Shown: positions 1 through 7,796, counted from the stretch's first letter. The stretch is 8,705 bases of DNA from Pseudomonadales bacterium (GCA_020442965.1 JAGRJB010000290.1:1-8705); one strand, 5' to 3'. The notes: generated by a model not told the origin, from the letters alone. Program-made: numbers and translations.

Positions 1-2
1 CG

Positions 3-3000
3 GGCAGTGGCAGTAGCCGGTTGCGCGAGATGGCGGTCACGCGTTGGCGCGAAGACATCACGCGCGATCCATGGGGCAGCTTCTGCTATCTGCGCGACGT
101 GGAGAGCGGCGAATTCTGGTCGGCTGCCTATCAGCCGACCTGCTCGCTCGTCAATGACTACGAGGCGATCTTTTCGGATGCCAAGGCCGAATACCGTGGC
201 CACAGGAATTCCTATGATATGCATCTGGAAATCGCCGTATCAGCCGAGGACGACATCGAGCTACGGCGCCTGCACATCGGCAATCGCTCCGCGCGCACGC
301 GTACCATTGAAATAACAACATACGCGGAAGTCGTACTTGCGCCGGCGATCTCCGACGAATTGCATCCAGCGTTCAGCAACCTGTTCGTGCAAACGGAAAT
401 CATGCGCGCCAAGCAGGCATTGCTGTGTACGCGGCGCCCGCGATCGCACGAGGAGGTGACGCCGTGGATGTTTCACCTGGTAGCGATCCATGACGCTGTC
501 GTCGACACGATATCCTACGAAACGGATCGCGGTCGCTTTCTCGGGCGGGGGAATACCACGCGGGCGCCATGGGCGCTGACCGTCGCGGAGAAGTTGTCGG
601 ACTCCGCTGGCTCCGTGCTCGACCCCATCGTCGCCATTCGCTGCCGCGTCACGCTTGCGCCTGAACAGACTGCGGTCATCGATTTGGTCACGGGGGTGGC
701 GACGCAGCGCGAGGCGTGTGTTGCGCTCATCGACAAGTATCGCGATCGAAATTTGGCCGACCGTGTGTTCGATCTCGCGTGGACCCACAGCGAAGTGGTG
801 CGCCGGCAGATCAACGCGACGCCAGCCGATGCGCGCCTGTTCGAGCGGCTCGCTGCCCCAATCGTCTACGCGAGTTCGTTCCTGCGCGCCGCGCCGGACG
901 TGTTGCTACAGAATCGGCGGGGCCAGTCTGGGCTTTGGGGGCATTCGATATCCGGCGACCTGCCGATCGTGCTGTTGAGAGTCGCCGCTGCGGCCAGCAT
1001 CGAACTGGTCAGGCAACTCGTTCAGGCGCATGCCTATTGGCGACTGAAGGGCCTCGATGTCGATCTCGTGATTTGGAACGAGGAGCAGGCCGGCTATCGC
1101 CAGGAGCTGCAAGACCAGATACTCGGGCTCATCACGGCCGGCGCCGAAGCACAGTTGCTGAATCGAAGAGGCGGCATTTTTGTCCGCCCTGCGCATCAAT
1201 TATCGCACGATGACCGTATCTTGCTGCAGACCGTGGCGCGAGTCGTGATCAGCGACTCCGATGGAACCTTGTTAGCGCAAGTAAGTCGGCACGTCGTACC
1301 GCCGCGCAGTGTACCGCTGCTGCTGCCAGATCGGTCCACGCCCTTCGATCCGGTGGTGGACACGGACGCGCACCCGCAGCGGTCGTCGGAACCGGAGCTT
1401 GGACTACCGGCAAACGCAGCGGCGGCGGCGCAGAACCAGTTCGACAATGGCACGGGCAGCTTCTCCGCCGACGGCCGCGAGTACGTGATCGTCTCGCGCC
1501 CGGATGCGCCGACCCCGGCACCCTGGGCCAATGTCATCGCCAATCCGGAGTTCGGCGTGGTTGTTAGCGAGAGTGGCTCCAGCTATACCTGGTTCGAGAA
1601 CGCGCATGAGTTCCGATTGACGCCCTGGCACAATGATCCAGTCTCCGATGCGAGCGGCGAAGCACTGTATCTGCGTGATGAGGAAACCGGTCGCGTCTGG
1701 TCGCCCACGCCGCTGCCGTGTCGGGGCCAGGGGTCGTATCAGACGCGTCACGGCTTCGGCTATAGCGTGTATGAGCACGTCGAACATGGCATCGCCACCG
1801 AATTAGGGATCTATGTGGCGCTCGATGCCGCAGTAAAGTTCTCGCATTTGATCGTTCGCAATACGTCTGGGCGCCCGCGGCGACTGTCGGCGACCGGCTA
1901 TGTCGAGTGGGTGCTCGGCGACGTGCGGGGCCGGTCGCAAATGCACGTGGTCACGGAAGTCGGCACGGACGCCGGCACGGTCTTCGCTCACAATCCTTAC
2001 AACATCGAGTTCGGCGGTCGCGTCGCATTCTTCGACGTCGATTCCCATACCCGCAGCATTACCGCGGATCGCAGTGAGTTCCTCGGCCGCAACGGACACC
2101 TCGGCGCGCCAGCCGCATTGCAGCGCGCCAGTCTCTCAGGAGCAGTCGGTGTCGGGTTGGACCCGTGCGCAGCCGTGCAGATTCCGATCGTGCTGCGGGA
2201 TGGCGAGAGTGTCGCCACCACGTTCCGACTCGGTGCCGCAAACGATCGTGGCGCGGCGGCGGCGCTTGCCGAGCGCCACAAAGGGGCAGAGGCTGCCGCA
2301 GCGGCGTTGGCCAAGGTGCGCCGGTTCTGGACCGAGACGCTCGGTGCCGTTCAAGTTACCACACCCGATGCAAGCGTCGATTTGCTGGTCAATGGATGGT
2401 TGCCGTATCAGACCTTGTCGAGCCGCTACTTCGCTCGCAGTGGTTACTATCAATCTGGTGGTGCGTTCGGCTTTCGCGATCAACTGCAGGACGGCATGGC
2501 AATGGTGCATTTGGCACCTGCGTTGACTCGCGAGCATCTGCTGCGTTCCGCCGCCCACCAGTTTCCGCAAGGCGACGCAATGCACTGGTGGCATCCACCG
2601 CAGGATCGCGGCGTCCGCACTCGCTGCTCGGATGACTACCTGTGGCTGCCGCTGGCAGTATCCCGCTATCTGGAGACCACCGGCGATCTCCATGTGCTCG
2701 ATGAGAGCGTGCAATTCGTTGAAGCCCGTGCGCTGAACGCCGACGAGGAGTCGTACTACGATCTGCCGATGCCTTCGGCGCATCAGGCGACGCTGTATCA
2801 GCATTGCGAGCTGGCACTGCGACGCGGCGTCGAACTGTACGGCGCGCGCGGCTTGCCCTTGATGGGCAGCGGTGACTGGAACGATGGCATGAATCGAGTC
2901 GGCATCGGTGGCGTAGGCGAGAGCGTGTGGCTCGGCTTCTTTCTGTTCCATGTCCTCACCCATTTCAGCGAGGTAGCCCGCGCGCGGGATGACGACTCGC

Positions 3001-3839
3001 TCGCTGCGTGGTGCACGGCCGCATCACAGCAGCTGCGCGAGAATCTTGCGAAACACGCGTGGGATGGCGAGTGGTATCGGCGCGCGTGGTTTGACGACGG
3101 GACACCGCTCGGATCGAAACGCAGCGATGAGTGCCAGATCGACTCGATCTCGCAGAGCTGGGCGGTGCTGTCCGGCGCCGCCGACTCGGAGCGGGCGCAG
3201 CAAGCGATGCAAGCGCTCGACAGGCACCTGGTACGTCGCGATGCCGGACTCATTCAGCTGTTGACGCCAGCGTTCGACCAGACGCCCAAGGATCCAGGTT
3301 ACATTCGCGGCTACGTCCCGGGCGTGCGGGAAAACGGCGGCCAGTACACTCACGCGGCCGTGTGGGCGGCGATGGCCTTTGCCGAGCTCGGCGACCGAGA
3401 CCGAGCGTGGGAGCTGGCGCATATGATCAATCCGATTCGCCATGGCGCCGATGCCGCAGGCGTTGTGCGCTACAAGGTGGAGCCGTACGTCATGGCGGCC
3501 GACGTCTACGCGCTGCCTCCGCATGTCGGGCGCGGCGGCTGGACCTGGTACACAGGATCGGCGGGCTGGATGTACCAGCTGCTGACCGAGTCGTTACTCG
3601 GGTTGCGGCGTCGTAACGACACCATCGAGCTCGAGCCGCGAATCCCGCGACACTGGCCGCGGTTTCGGATCGAATATCGCGCCGGCGACAGTTCGTATGT
3701 CATCGAGGTTACCCAGACCGATTACGCTGTTGCGACCTTGACGCTCGACGGCGCTCCACAGCCCGAGTTGCAATTCCAGCTGATCGACGACGGCGCACGC
3801 CACCAGGTGGAGGTTTGCTGGCCGCGCTGCAGCGCGTGA
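3..3839 (+). CDS. ndvB: Cyclic beta-1,2-glucan synthase, C-terminal GH94 part (5' end outside window)
   Basis: This is the C-terminal half of a cyclic beta-1,2-glucan synthase (NdvB/Cgs), an inner-membrane enzyme that makes periplasmic cyclic glucans. In known members an N-terminal GT84 domain polymerises UDP-glucose, a middle glycoamylase-like domain cyclises, and a C-terminal GH94 module trims chains by phosphorolysis. Only the GH94 module is visible. The frame is open to the left edge and conserved sequence (GSGSSRLREMAVTRW) already lies upstream of the TTG at 21, so that TTG is not the start. Counting it as residue 1, a first beta-sandwich unit spans about 1-410 (TRWREDITRDPWG, 7-19). An Ala-rich linker follows, then DGREYVI and a second sandwich (LTPWHNDP, 533-540). 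The alpha-barrel carries GFRDQLQD (817-824), HWWHPP (855-860), RTRCSDD (866-872), GDWNDGMN (951-958, with D952 the expected catalytic acid), RENGGQYTH (1103-1111) and WYTGSAGW (1176-1183). All signature motifs look intact, so I see no decay. Family assignment is very secure; the GT84 part is inferred. Confidence 0.93.
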   Translation, partial: GSGSSRLREMAVTRWREDITRDPWGSFCYLRDVESGEFWSAAYQPTCSLVNDYEAIFSDAKAEYRGHRNSYDMHLEIAVSAEDDIELRRLHIGNRSARTRTIEITTYAEVVLAPAISDELHPAFSNLFVQTEIMRAKQALLCTRRPRSHEEVTPWMFHLVAIHDAVVDTISYETDRGRFLGRGNTTRAPWALTVAEKLSDSAGSVLDPIVAIRCRVTLAPEQTAVIDLVTGVATQREACVALIDKYRDRNLADRVFDLAWTHSEVVRRQINATPADARLFERLAAPIVYASSFLRAAPDVLLQNRRGQSGLWGHSISGDLPIVLLRVAAAASIELVRQLVQAHAYWRLKGLDVDLVIWNEEQAGYRQELQDQILGLITAGAEAQLLNRRGGIFVRPAHQLSHDDRILLQTVARVVISDSDGTLLAQVSRHVVPPRSVPLLLPDRSTPFDPVVDTDAHPQRSSEPELGLPANAAAAAQNQFDNGTGSFSADGREYVIVSRPDAPTPAPWANVIANPEFGVVVSESGSSYTWFENAHEFRLTPWHNDPVSDASGEALYLRDEETGRVWSPTPLPCRGQGSYQTRHGFGYSVYEHVEHGIATELGIYVALDAAVKFSHLIVRNTSGRPRRLSATGYVEWVLGDVRGRSQMHVVTEVGTDAGTVFAHNPYNIEFGGRVAFFDVDSHTRSITADRSEFLGRNGHLGAPAALQRASLSGAVGVGLDPCAAVQIPIVLRDGESVATTFRLGAANDRGAAAALAERHKGAEAAAAALAKVRRFWTETLGAVQVTTPDASVDLLVNGWLPYQTLSSRYFARSGYYQSGGAFGFRDQLQDGMAMVHLAPALTREHLLRSAAHQFPQGDAMHWWHPPQDRGVRTRCSDDYLWLPLAVSRYLETTGDLHVLDESVQFVEARALNADEESYYDLPMPSAHQATLYQHCELALRRGVELYGARGLPLMGSGDWNDGMNRVGIGGVGESVWLGFFLFHVLTHFSEVARARDDDSLAAWCTAASQQLRENLAKHAWDGEWYRRAWFDDGTPLGSKRSDECQIDSISQSWAVLSGAADSERAQQAMQALDRHLVRRDAGLIQLLTPAFDQTPKDPGYIRGYVPGVRENGGQYTHAAVWAAMAFAELGDRDRAWELAHMINPIRHGADAAGVVRYKVEPYVMAADVYALPPHVGRGGWTWYTGSAGWMYQLLTESLLGLRRRNDTIELEPRIPRHWPRFRIEYRAGDSSYVIEVTQTDYAVATLTLDGAPQPELQFQLIDDGARHQVEVCWPRCSA

Positions 3840-3864
3840 CTGCCGGCCGACCGAATACGGGTTC
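3840..3864. other. 25-base convergent intergenic gap
   Basis: The glucan synthase stop (TGA, 3837-3839) and the lptF-like stop (TAA read on the - strand, 3867-3865) face each other across 25 bases. The gap holds only a short GCCGGC palindrome and a CCG-AATA-CGG mini-hairpin without a U-run on either strand. I see no convincing intrinsic terminator, so transcription probably ends by Rho or within the facing gene. Confidence 0.7.
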
Positions 3865-4944
3865 TTACGGCGACGAAAAGCGCAGTGATCCACGCTGCTG
3901 GCGAACAATCATCAGGACCGCTGTCACGAGCATCACGGCGTGCAGCGTCCAGTAGGCGGCTGGCCCGATGTCCGGTCGGCGAGCCGACCAGGTGGTTAGT
4001 CCGATGGTAGCCATCAGATAGACGAGCGACAATGCAACGGCGCCCGGCAGCCGCGCGTAGCGCCCCTCGCGAGGTCGGATGACCGCTAGCGGTGCCGCCA
4101 TCAGTGACAGCACGATCATCATCGCGATAAAGCCGAAACGTGCGTGGAGTTCAGCACGGTCTTTGGGCGCAGTGGACCCCAGCAGCTGAGTGGTGTTCAG
4201 CGTATCGGCACGCTTGCATTCGCTGACGGTGGACGGCAACGCGAACCAGCCGGCGTATTCGCCAAAGCTGATGATCCGGAACTTCCCCTGGCCGGGGATG
4301 CCCTCGTAGCGGCGCCCGTCGAACAGTCGCAACTGCAATCGATCGTTAGCAAGATCCGCTTCGATGCGTCCGCGTGCAGCCGTCATGACTTGCGCCACAC
4401 CCTTTTCGCCAACCGTGGCGAATATATTGCGTAGCTCGCCATCCTCGGTCACATCATCGACTAACAAAGTGCCGTCGCGTCCGAACGGTTGGAACTTGCC
4501 GGCACGCACCGGCGCCAACGCCAGCGTGCGTACTGCTTGGGCGCGAATCTTGATGGCACTGCATAGGGCGGTCGGCGCGTAGTGCAGGGCGATCGCGCCT
4601 TGCATCGCTGTGATCGGCGCGGCGAGCAGCACCACGGGTACGAGCAGCTTGGCGGGTGACATGCCCACCGCGCGCATCGCGGTCAGTTCGCTGTCGTTGC
4701 CAAAGCGGCCCATGGTCAGTACGACCGCCAGCAGCGTTCCAAATGGCAGTATCACCGGCGCGTTGGCGAGAGTCATCCACCAGATTACGCGGCCGATCAT
4801 GTCGGCGCTGATCTCGTTCGCGGCCGCTCGCACCAGTACTTGTGGAACCTGGCCGAGCGTGAGTACCGTCAACAGTACACCGACGACAGCCAGCCACGTC
4901 ATGGATAGGTGGCGCAGCAGATACGTGTAGAGGAGTCGTGGCAT
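3865..4944 (-). CDS. lptF: LptF-like LPS export permease (YjgP/YjgQ family)
   Basis: This is a 359-residue inner-membrane permease of the LptF/LptG family. LptF and LptG with the ATPase LptB form the ABC transporter that extracts LPS from the periplasmic leaflet and passes it to LptC. The expected topology is visible: three N-terminal hydrophobic segments (about 12-32, 55-77, 98-120), a periplasmic beta-rich domain (about 135-255) and three C-terminal segments (about 271-290, 299-320, 331-348). The cytoplasmic loop SELTAMRAVGMSPAKLL (85-101) is the family's coupling-helix region. GKFQ (149-152), RRYEG (211-215) and PLAVIRPREGRYARLP (285-300) resemble LptF more than LptG, as I recall the E. 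coli proteins. Length is normal for LptF. The ATG at 4944 overlaps the arnD stop by one base, so it is the last gene of the arn operon and probably translationally coupled. No lptG follows; the next gene is convergent. Whether this is the cell's main LptF or an extra paralogue cannot be decided here. Confidence 0.88.
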   Translation of the reverse strand: MPRLLYTYLLRHLSMTWLAVVGVLLTVLTLGQVPQVLVRAAANEISADMIGRVIWWMTLANAPVILPFGTLLAVVLTMGRFGNDSELTAMRAVGMSPAKLLVPVVLLAAPITAMQGAIALHYAPTALCSAIKIRAQAVRTLALAPVRAGKFQPFGRDGTLLVDDVTEDGELRNIFATVGEKGVAQVMTAARGRIEADLANDRLQLRLFDGRRYEGIPGQGKFRIISFGEYAGWFALPSTVSECKRADTLNTTQLLGSTAPKDRAELHARFGFIAMMIVLSLMAAPLAVIRPREGRYARLPGAVALSLVYLMATIGLTTWSARRPDIGPAAYWTLHAVMLVTAVLMIVRQQRGSLRFSSP

Positions 4945-4946
4945 CA
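4944..4946 (-). other. arnD stop / lptF start overlap (TGATG)
   Basis: Read on the - strand, the TGA of arnD (4946-4944) shares its final A with the ATG of the permease gene (4944-4942). The bases just upstream lie inside arnD and show only a weak AGG (in TACAGGCTC) as a possible ribosome binding site, so stop-start reinitiation by terminating ribosomes is likely. This links output of the permease to that of ArnD. Confidence 0.75.
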
Positions 4947-5834
4947 GTTCTGAGCCTGTAGCGCGAGTTGCCCCGACCGACCACTGACCGTGCCGGGGAC
5001 GATTTCGCAGGTCGGCAACGAACCGTAATCGAGCGACTCGTACACCTCGCCCAAGGTCGCGAACTCATAGCCTTGTGCGCGCCACCCCAGCAGCAGTCGC
5101 GCAAAATGGGGTGCATAGGCGCCACCTTCGATCTCGGCGTGTAGCGTGAAAACATGTCCGTGCCGCGGGGCATTCAGCGTCATGCCTAGCAGTGTTTCGA
5201 CTGGGTCGTCGCTCGTCAAATCGTCACGGCCAATGAGCTCGTCCAGCGTCGGCAGGGTGGTTGGTAGCTGCGGTACGCCGCCGCTCGCCGGTCGAAAAGG
5301 CGAGTAACCGCGGGTATCAGAGGCATACTCGAAGCCGAGCGCCGCTTCGAGTCCTGGTACATGTGCATTGAGCTGCCAGCCGGCGGCGCCATGGACACGC
5401 GGTGCCACACCGAATATCCGCTGGAACTCGTCGCGCGCCAGCTCGAGTTCTCGTCGCGTCCAGCCAATCGAAGCGCTGCTCACCTTGTCTTGCCATTTCA
5501 CGTGGTCGTGAGTGTGTACTCCCACTTCGAAGCCGCGTTGTCTGACCATCCGCATTTCATCGCGGCAGCGTTCGCCGATGCGCGGGCCCGGAAGCAATGT
5601 GCCGTACAGCAGAGTAGTCAGTCCATAGTTGGACACGACGGATGTGCGGCGTACTTTGCCGAGGAAACCGCGCCGAAATACGCGGCGCAGCGCGCGGCCG
5701 GTGTGATCCGGGCCGACGCTGAAGAGAAAAGTCGCCGGAACCTGCAGTCGCTCGAGCAGCTCGGCGAGCTTGGGTACGCCGTCACGAGTGCCGCGCCAGG
5801 TATCGACATCGACTTTCAGCGCCAGCGTCGCCAT
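4944..5834 (-). CDS. arnD: 4-deoxy-4-formamido-L-arabinose-phosphoundecaprenol deformylase ArnD
   Basis: ArnD removes the formyl group from undecaprenyl-phosphate-formamido-arabinose, giving the Ara4N donor that ArnT uses on lipid A. It is a metal-dependent enzyme of the polysaccharide deacetylase (NodB) fold. The 296 residues match the length I recall for E. coli ArnD and align end to end. The first motif is KVDVDTWRGTRDGVP (7-21, with D9 and D11), followed by FSVGPD (38-43). EVGVHTHDHVKWQ (103-115) holds H107, D110 and H111 of the metal and catalytic site. Further motifs are AAGWQ (150-154), SDTRGYSPFRP (172-182), LPTLDELIGRD (194-204) and TLHAEIEGGAY (230-240). The tail, with LPTCEIVPG (273-281), also matches ArnD rather than generic deacetylases. 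The ATG at 5834 sits 7 bases after the arnA stop, and placing the start there gives the conserved N terminus. No signal peptide is evident, as expected for ArnD. All key residues are present. Confidence 0.95.
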   Translation of the reverse strand: MATLALKVDVDTWRGTRDGVPKLAELLERLQVPATFLFSVGPDHTGRALRRVFRRGFLGKVRRTSVVSNYGLTTLLYGTLLPGPRIGERCRDEMRMVRQRGFEVGVHTHDHVKWQDKVSSASIGWTRRELELARDEFQRIFGVAPRVHGAAGWQLNAHVPGLEAALGFEYASDTRGYSPFRPASGGVPQLPTTLPTLDELIGRDDLTSDDPVETLLGMTLNAPRHGHVFTLHAEIEGGAYAPHFARLLLGWRAQGYEFATLGEVYESLDYGSLPTCEIVPGTVSGRSGQLALQAQN

Positions 5835-5841
5835 GCGCCGC

Positions 5842-6795
5842 TCAGCCCAGCTCTAACGGCGAATCCTCGAGCCGCGCTGCCACGGCCGCGAGATCGACGG
5901 CGCCTTCGGGGCCCTGTGCCGCCACCAATAGCAAGCGGCTGCCGTCGCTGCATTCGACAATGCATCGTGCTTGCGAACCGATCAGGCGTGGGCGGCGCGC
6001 AGCGCCGGGCGACTGCACGACGCATGAGTTGTCTGGCTCGTTCGCCAGTACTTTGGTACGCGTAACAACCCAGCGCTCGCCGAGAATATCCGCGAATGCA
6101 CCCGGATAAGGCGGAGCGACGGCGCGCACAAGATTATGAATCTCGCGCGCCGGCCGCGACCAATCGATACGACCGTCCTCGGGGCGCCGGCGTCCGAAGT
6201 ATTCTCCCGGGAGGATTTGCTGCGGCGTCGCCGGCGCTGTACCGGCAAGCAACTTCGGGAGGCTGCGCGCAAGGACGGTCACTGCCGCTGCACATACCCC
6301 CCGGAACACCGTCAGCGCGTCATCGTCCTCACCAATGGCCACGGCTTGCTGGTCGACGATGTCGCCCGCGTCGGCGCGCGCGACCATATGGTGCAAAGTG
6401 GCGCCGGTTTCGGTCGCGCCGCGCAAAACGGCCCAGTTGACCGGCGCGCGGCCGCGAAATCGCGGCAACAGCGAGCCGTGCATGTTGAGTGCAGCACGCT
6501 TCGCGCTATGCAGGATCTGGTCGCTTAGCATGAATCGGTAGTAGAAAGAGAAGATGAAGTCAGGTGCGAGCGCAGCCACACGTTCGATCAGCTGTGGTTC
6601 GTCCGCTGACTGCGGGGCTATCCAGGGTAGCCGGTATTGCTGGGCGAGCTCGGCAACGCTGGCGAACCAACGCGTTTCGTTCGGATCGTCGTCGTGCGTG
6701 ACGATCAGCAAAATCTCGACCTGCGCTCGCAACAACACCTCGAGACAGCGAACCCCGACCTCACTGTAAGCGAAGACCACGGCGGTTGGTCTCAT
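5842..6795 (-). CDS. arnA: UDP-Ara4N formyltransferase (stand-alone ArnA N-terminal domain)
   Basis: This 317-residue cytoplasmic enzyme transfers a formyl group from 10-formyl-tetrahydrofolate to the 4-amino group of UDP-Ara4N. It corresponds only to the N-terminal formyltransferase domain of E. coli ArnA (about 660 residues); the C-terminal UDP-glucuronate decarboxylase domain is absent. The start VVFAYSEVG (6-14), FSFYYR (82-87), LNMHGSLLPRFRGRAPVNW (103-121), ETGATLHHMV (129-138), RADAGDIV (140-147) and FGRRRPEDG (200-208) are classic ArnA motifs. The catalytic triad N104, H106 and D142 is intact (N102, H104 and D140 in E. coli). Residues about 210-317 form the usual C-terminal OB-like subdomain, ending in a TGA at 5844-5842 just before arnD. 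The ATG at 6795 was chosen because it gives the family N terminus and an ATGA overlap with the arnC stop. The same frame is open up to 7275, but that extra stretch runs through arnC in another frame and has no ArnA similarity. Function is secure. Confidence 0.94.
   Translation of the reverse strand: MRPTAVVFAYSEVGVRCLEVLLRAQVEILLIVTHDDDPNETRWFASVAELAQQYRLPWIAPQSADEPQLIERVAALAPDFIFSFYYRFMLSDQILHSAKRAALNMHGSLLPRFRGRAPVNWAVLRGATETGATLHHMVARADAGDIVDQQAVAIGEDDDALTVFRGVCAAAVTVLARSLPKLLAGTAPATPQQILPGEYFGRRRPEDGRIDWSRPAREIHNLVRAVAPPYPGAFADILGERWVVTRTKVLANEPDNSCVVQSPGAARRPRLIGSQARCIVECSDGSRLLLVAAQGPEGAVDLAAVAARLEDSPLELG
6792..6795 (-). other. arnC stop / arnA start ATGA overlap
   Basis: On the - strand ATG (6795-6793) of arnA overlaps TGA (6794-6792) of arnC. 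The upstream bases show no Shine-Dalgarno-like purine run, so arnA translation probably depends on ribosomes finishing arnC. Confidence 0.75.
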
Positions 6796-7790
6796 GGCGC
6801 AGCGCGGGTCTGCGAAGCTGCGACATTCGCGTTGCTCTCGGGCCGAGGTGCGACGCGCTGGTCGCCGAGGAATTCCGCGACTACGTAGCGCGGGCGGCTG
6901 CGGACCTGTTCGAAAATCCGTCCGACGTACTCGCCCACTATCCCGAGCCCAAACAAGACACAGCCGAGCAAGAAGAAGGCGATGCCAAACAGCGTGAACA
7001 GACCCGCGGCCTCGGGCCCGACTACCAAGCGCCGAATCGCGAGATAAACGACGAACGCCAACGACAGAAATGCAATGACAATGCCTGAGACCGAGAATGC
7101 CTGTAGCGGTATGAGTGAGTAGCCCGTCATCAGGTCGAAATTCAAGCGGACCAACTGGAACATCGAGTATTTTGATACGCCTGCGGCGCGTTCCTCGTGC
7201 TTCACCGGGATCTCGACCGGGCGGCGCGCAAACGTGTACGCAAGCGCTGGGACGAAGGGCGTTACCTCGCCGCAATGATTGACGGCCTCGACGATGCGAC
7301 GGTCATAGCCGCGCAACATGCAACCCTGGTCGGTGATGCTGATCTTGGTGGTGCGCTCGCGCAAGCGATTGAGCCATCGAGACGCGACTCTGCGCCACCA
7401 GACGTCTTCGCGTACCTGTCGGATCGTACCGACATAGTCCGCGCCTTGTTCGAGCGCCGCGACGACAGCGCCGATCTCCTCGGGTGGATTTTGCAGGTCG
7501 GCGTCGAGCGTGATGATATGACGACCGCGCGTACGCTCGAACGCCGCGAGGATCGCCAGGTGCTGCCCGACGTTGTGCGCCAAGATGACGGCGCGCGCGG
7601 TGGCCGGATGCTGTGCGACGGTTGCGCGCAGCAGTTCGACGGAGCGGTCACTACTGCCGTCGTCAACGAAGATCACTTCGTAGCTACGTTGCAGGGCATC
7701 GAGCGCCGGGTACAGTCGCGCAAACAGCAGCGGCAGCCCAGCCTCCTCGTTGAAGACTGGAATGACGATGGAGATGTCGGGTGCAATCAC
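6792..7790 (-). CDS. arnC: Undecaprenyl-phosphate 4-deoxy-4-formamido-L-arabinose transferase ArnC
   Basis: ArnC is a membrane-bound GT2 glycosyltransferase that moves the 4-formamido-arabinose from its UDP carrier to undecaprenyl phosphate at the inner membrane. The 332 residues show a GT-A fold followed by two membrane helices. Motifs in order are SIVIPVFNEE (7-16), VDDGSSD (42-48), NVGQH (73-77), TLDADLQNPPEE (94-105, with the DAD metal site at 96-98), VGTIRQ (120-125), QGCMLRGY (155-162), a GVSKYS motif (204-209), and hydrophobic segments at about 233-254 and 264-284. GLGIVGEYVGRIF (281-293) and RSRPRYVV (298-305) close the conserved part, and about 25 polar residues follow. The start is a GTG at 7790. 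It is forced upstream because the arnB stop TAG lies in the same frame only two codons before, and it gives the expected N terminus. Dolichyl-phosphate mannose synthase-like GT2 enzymes are the nearest alternatives, but the neighbours settle on ArnC. Confidence 0.94.
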   Translation of the reverse strand: MIAPDISIVIPVFNEEAGLPLLFARLYPALDALQRSYEVIFVDDGSSDRSVELLRATVAQHPATARAVILAHNVGQHLAILAAFERTRGRHIITLDADLQNPPEEIGAVVAALEQGADYVGTIRQVREDVWWRRVASRWLNRLRERTTKISITDQGCMLRGYDRRIVEAVNHCGEVTPFVPALAYTFARRPVEIPVKHEERAAGVSKYSMFQLVRLNFDLMTGYSLIPLQAFSVSGIVIAFLSLAFVVYLAIRRLVVGPEAAGLFTLFGIAFFLLGCVLFGLGIVGEYVGRIFEQVRSRPRYVVAEFLGDQRVAPRPESNANVAASQTRAAP

Positions 7791-7796
7791 CGGCTA
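7788..7796 (-). other. In-frame arnB stop and arnC GTG start separated by one codon
   Basis: Read on the - strand the bases run TAG (7796-7794), CCG (7793-7791), GTG (7790-7788). The arnB stop and the arnC start are in the same reading frame with a single codon between them. A GGGCGG stretch about 7 bases upstream of the GTG could serve as a weak ribosome binding site. Reinitiation is the simplest reading; readthrough would yield an ArnB-ArnC fusion. Confidence 0.75.

Noticed and set aside
21..23. TTG as the start of the glucan synthase gene
   Set aside because: Conserved family sequence continues in frame upstream to the window edge, so the true start lies outside.
2136..2963. A 275-codon antisense open frame inside the glucan synthase gene
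   Set aside because: It sits opposite strongly conserved GH94 catalytic sequence, has no recognisable motif, and long antisense frames are expected at this GC content.
3840..3870. Bidirectional intrinsic terminator between the convergent genes
   Set aside because: Only a 3-bp stem and a 6-base palindrome are present, and no T-run follows on either strand.
5361..6065. A 234-codon + strand open frame across arnD and arnA
   Set aside because: It spans the junction of two well-supported opposite-strand genes and its translation is low-complexity, rich in Arg and Ala, with no family motif.
6796..7275. A 160-codon open extension upstream of arnA in the same frame
   Set aside because: It lies entirely within arnC in another frame, has Arg/Gly-rich content typical of GC-rich shadow reading, and the ArnA family N terminus begins exactly at the ATG at 6795.
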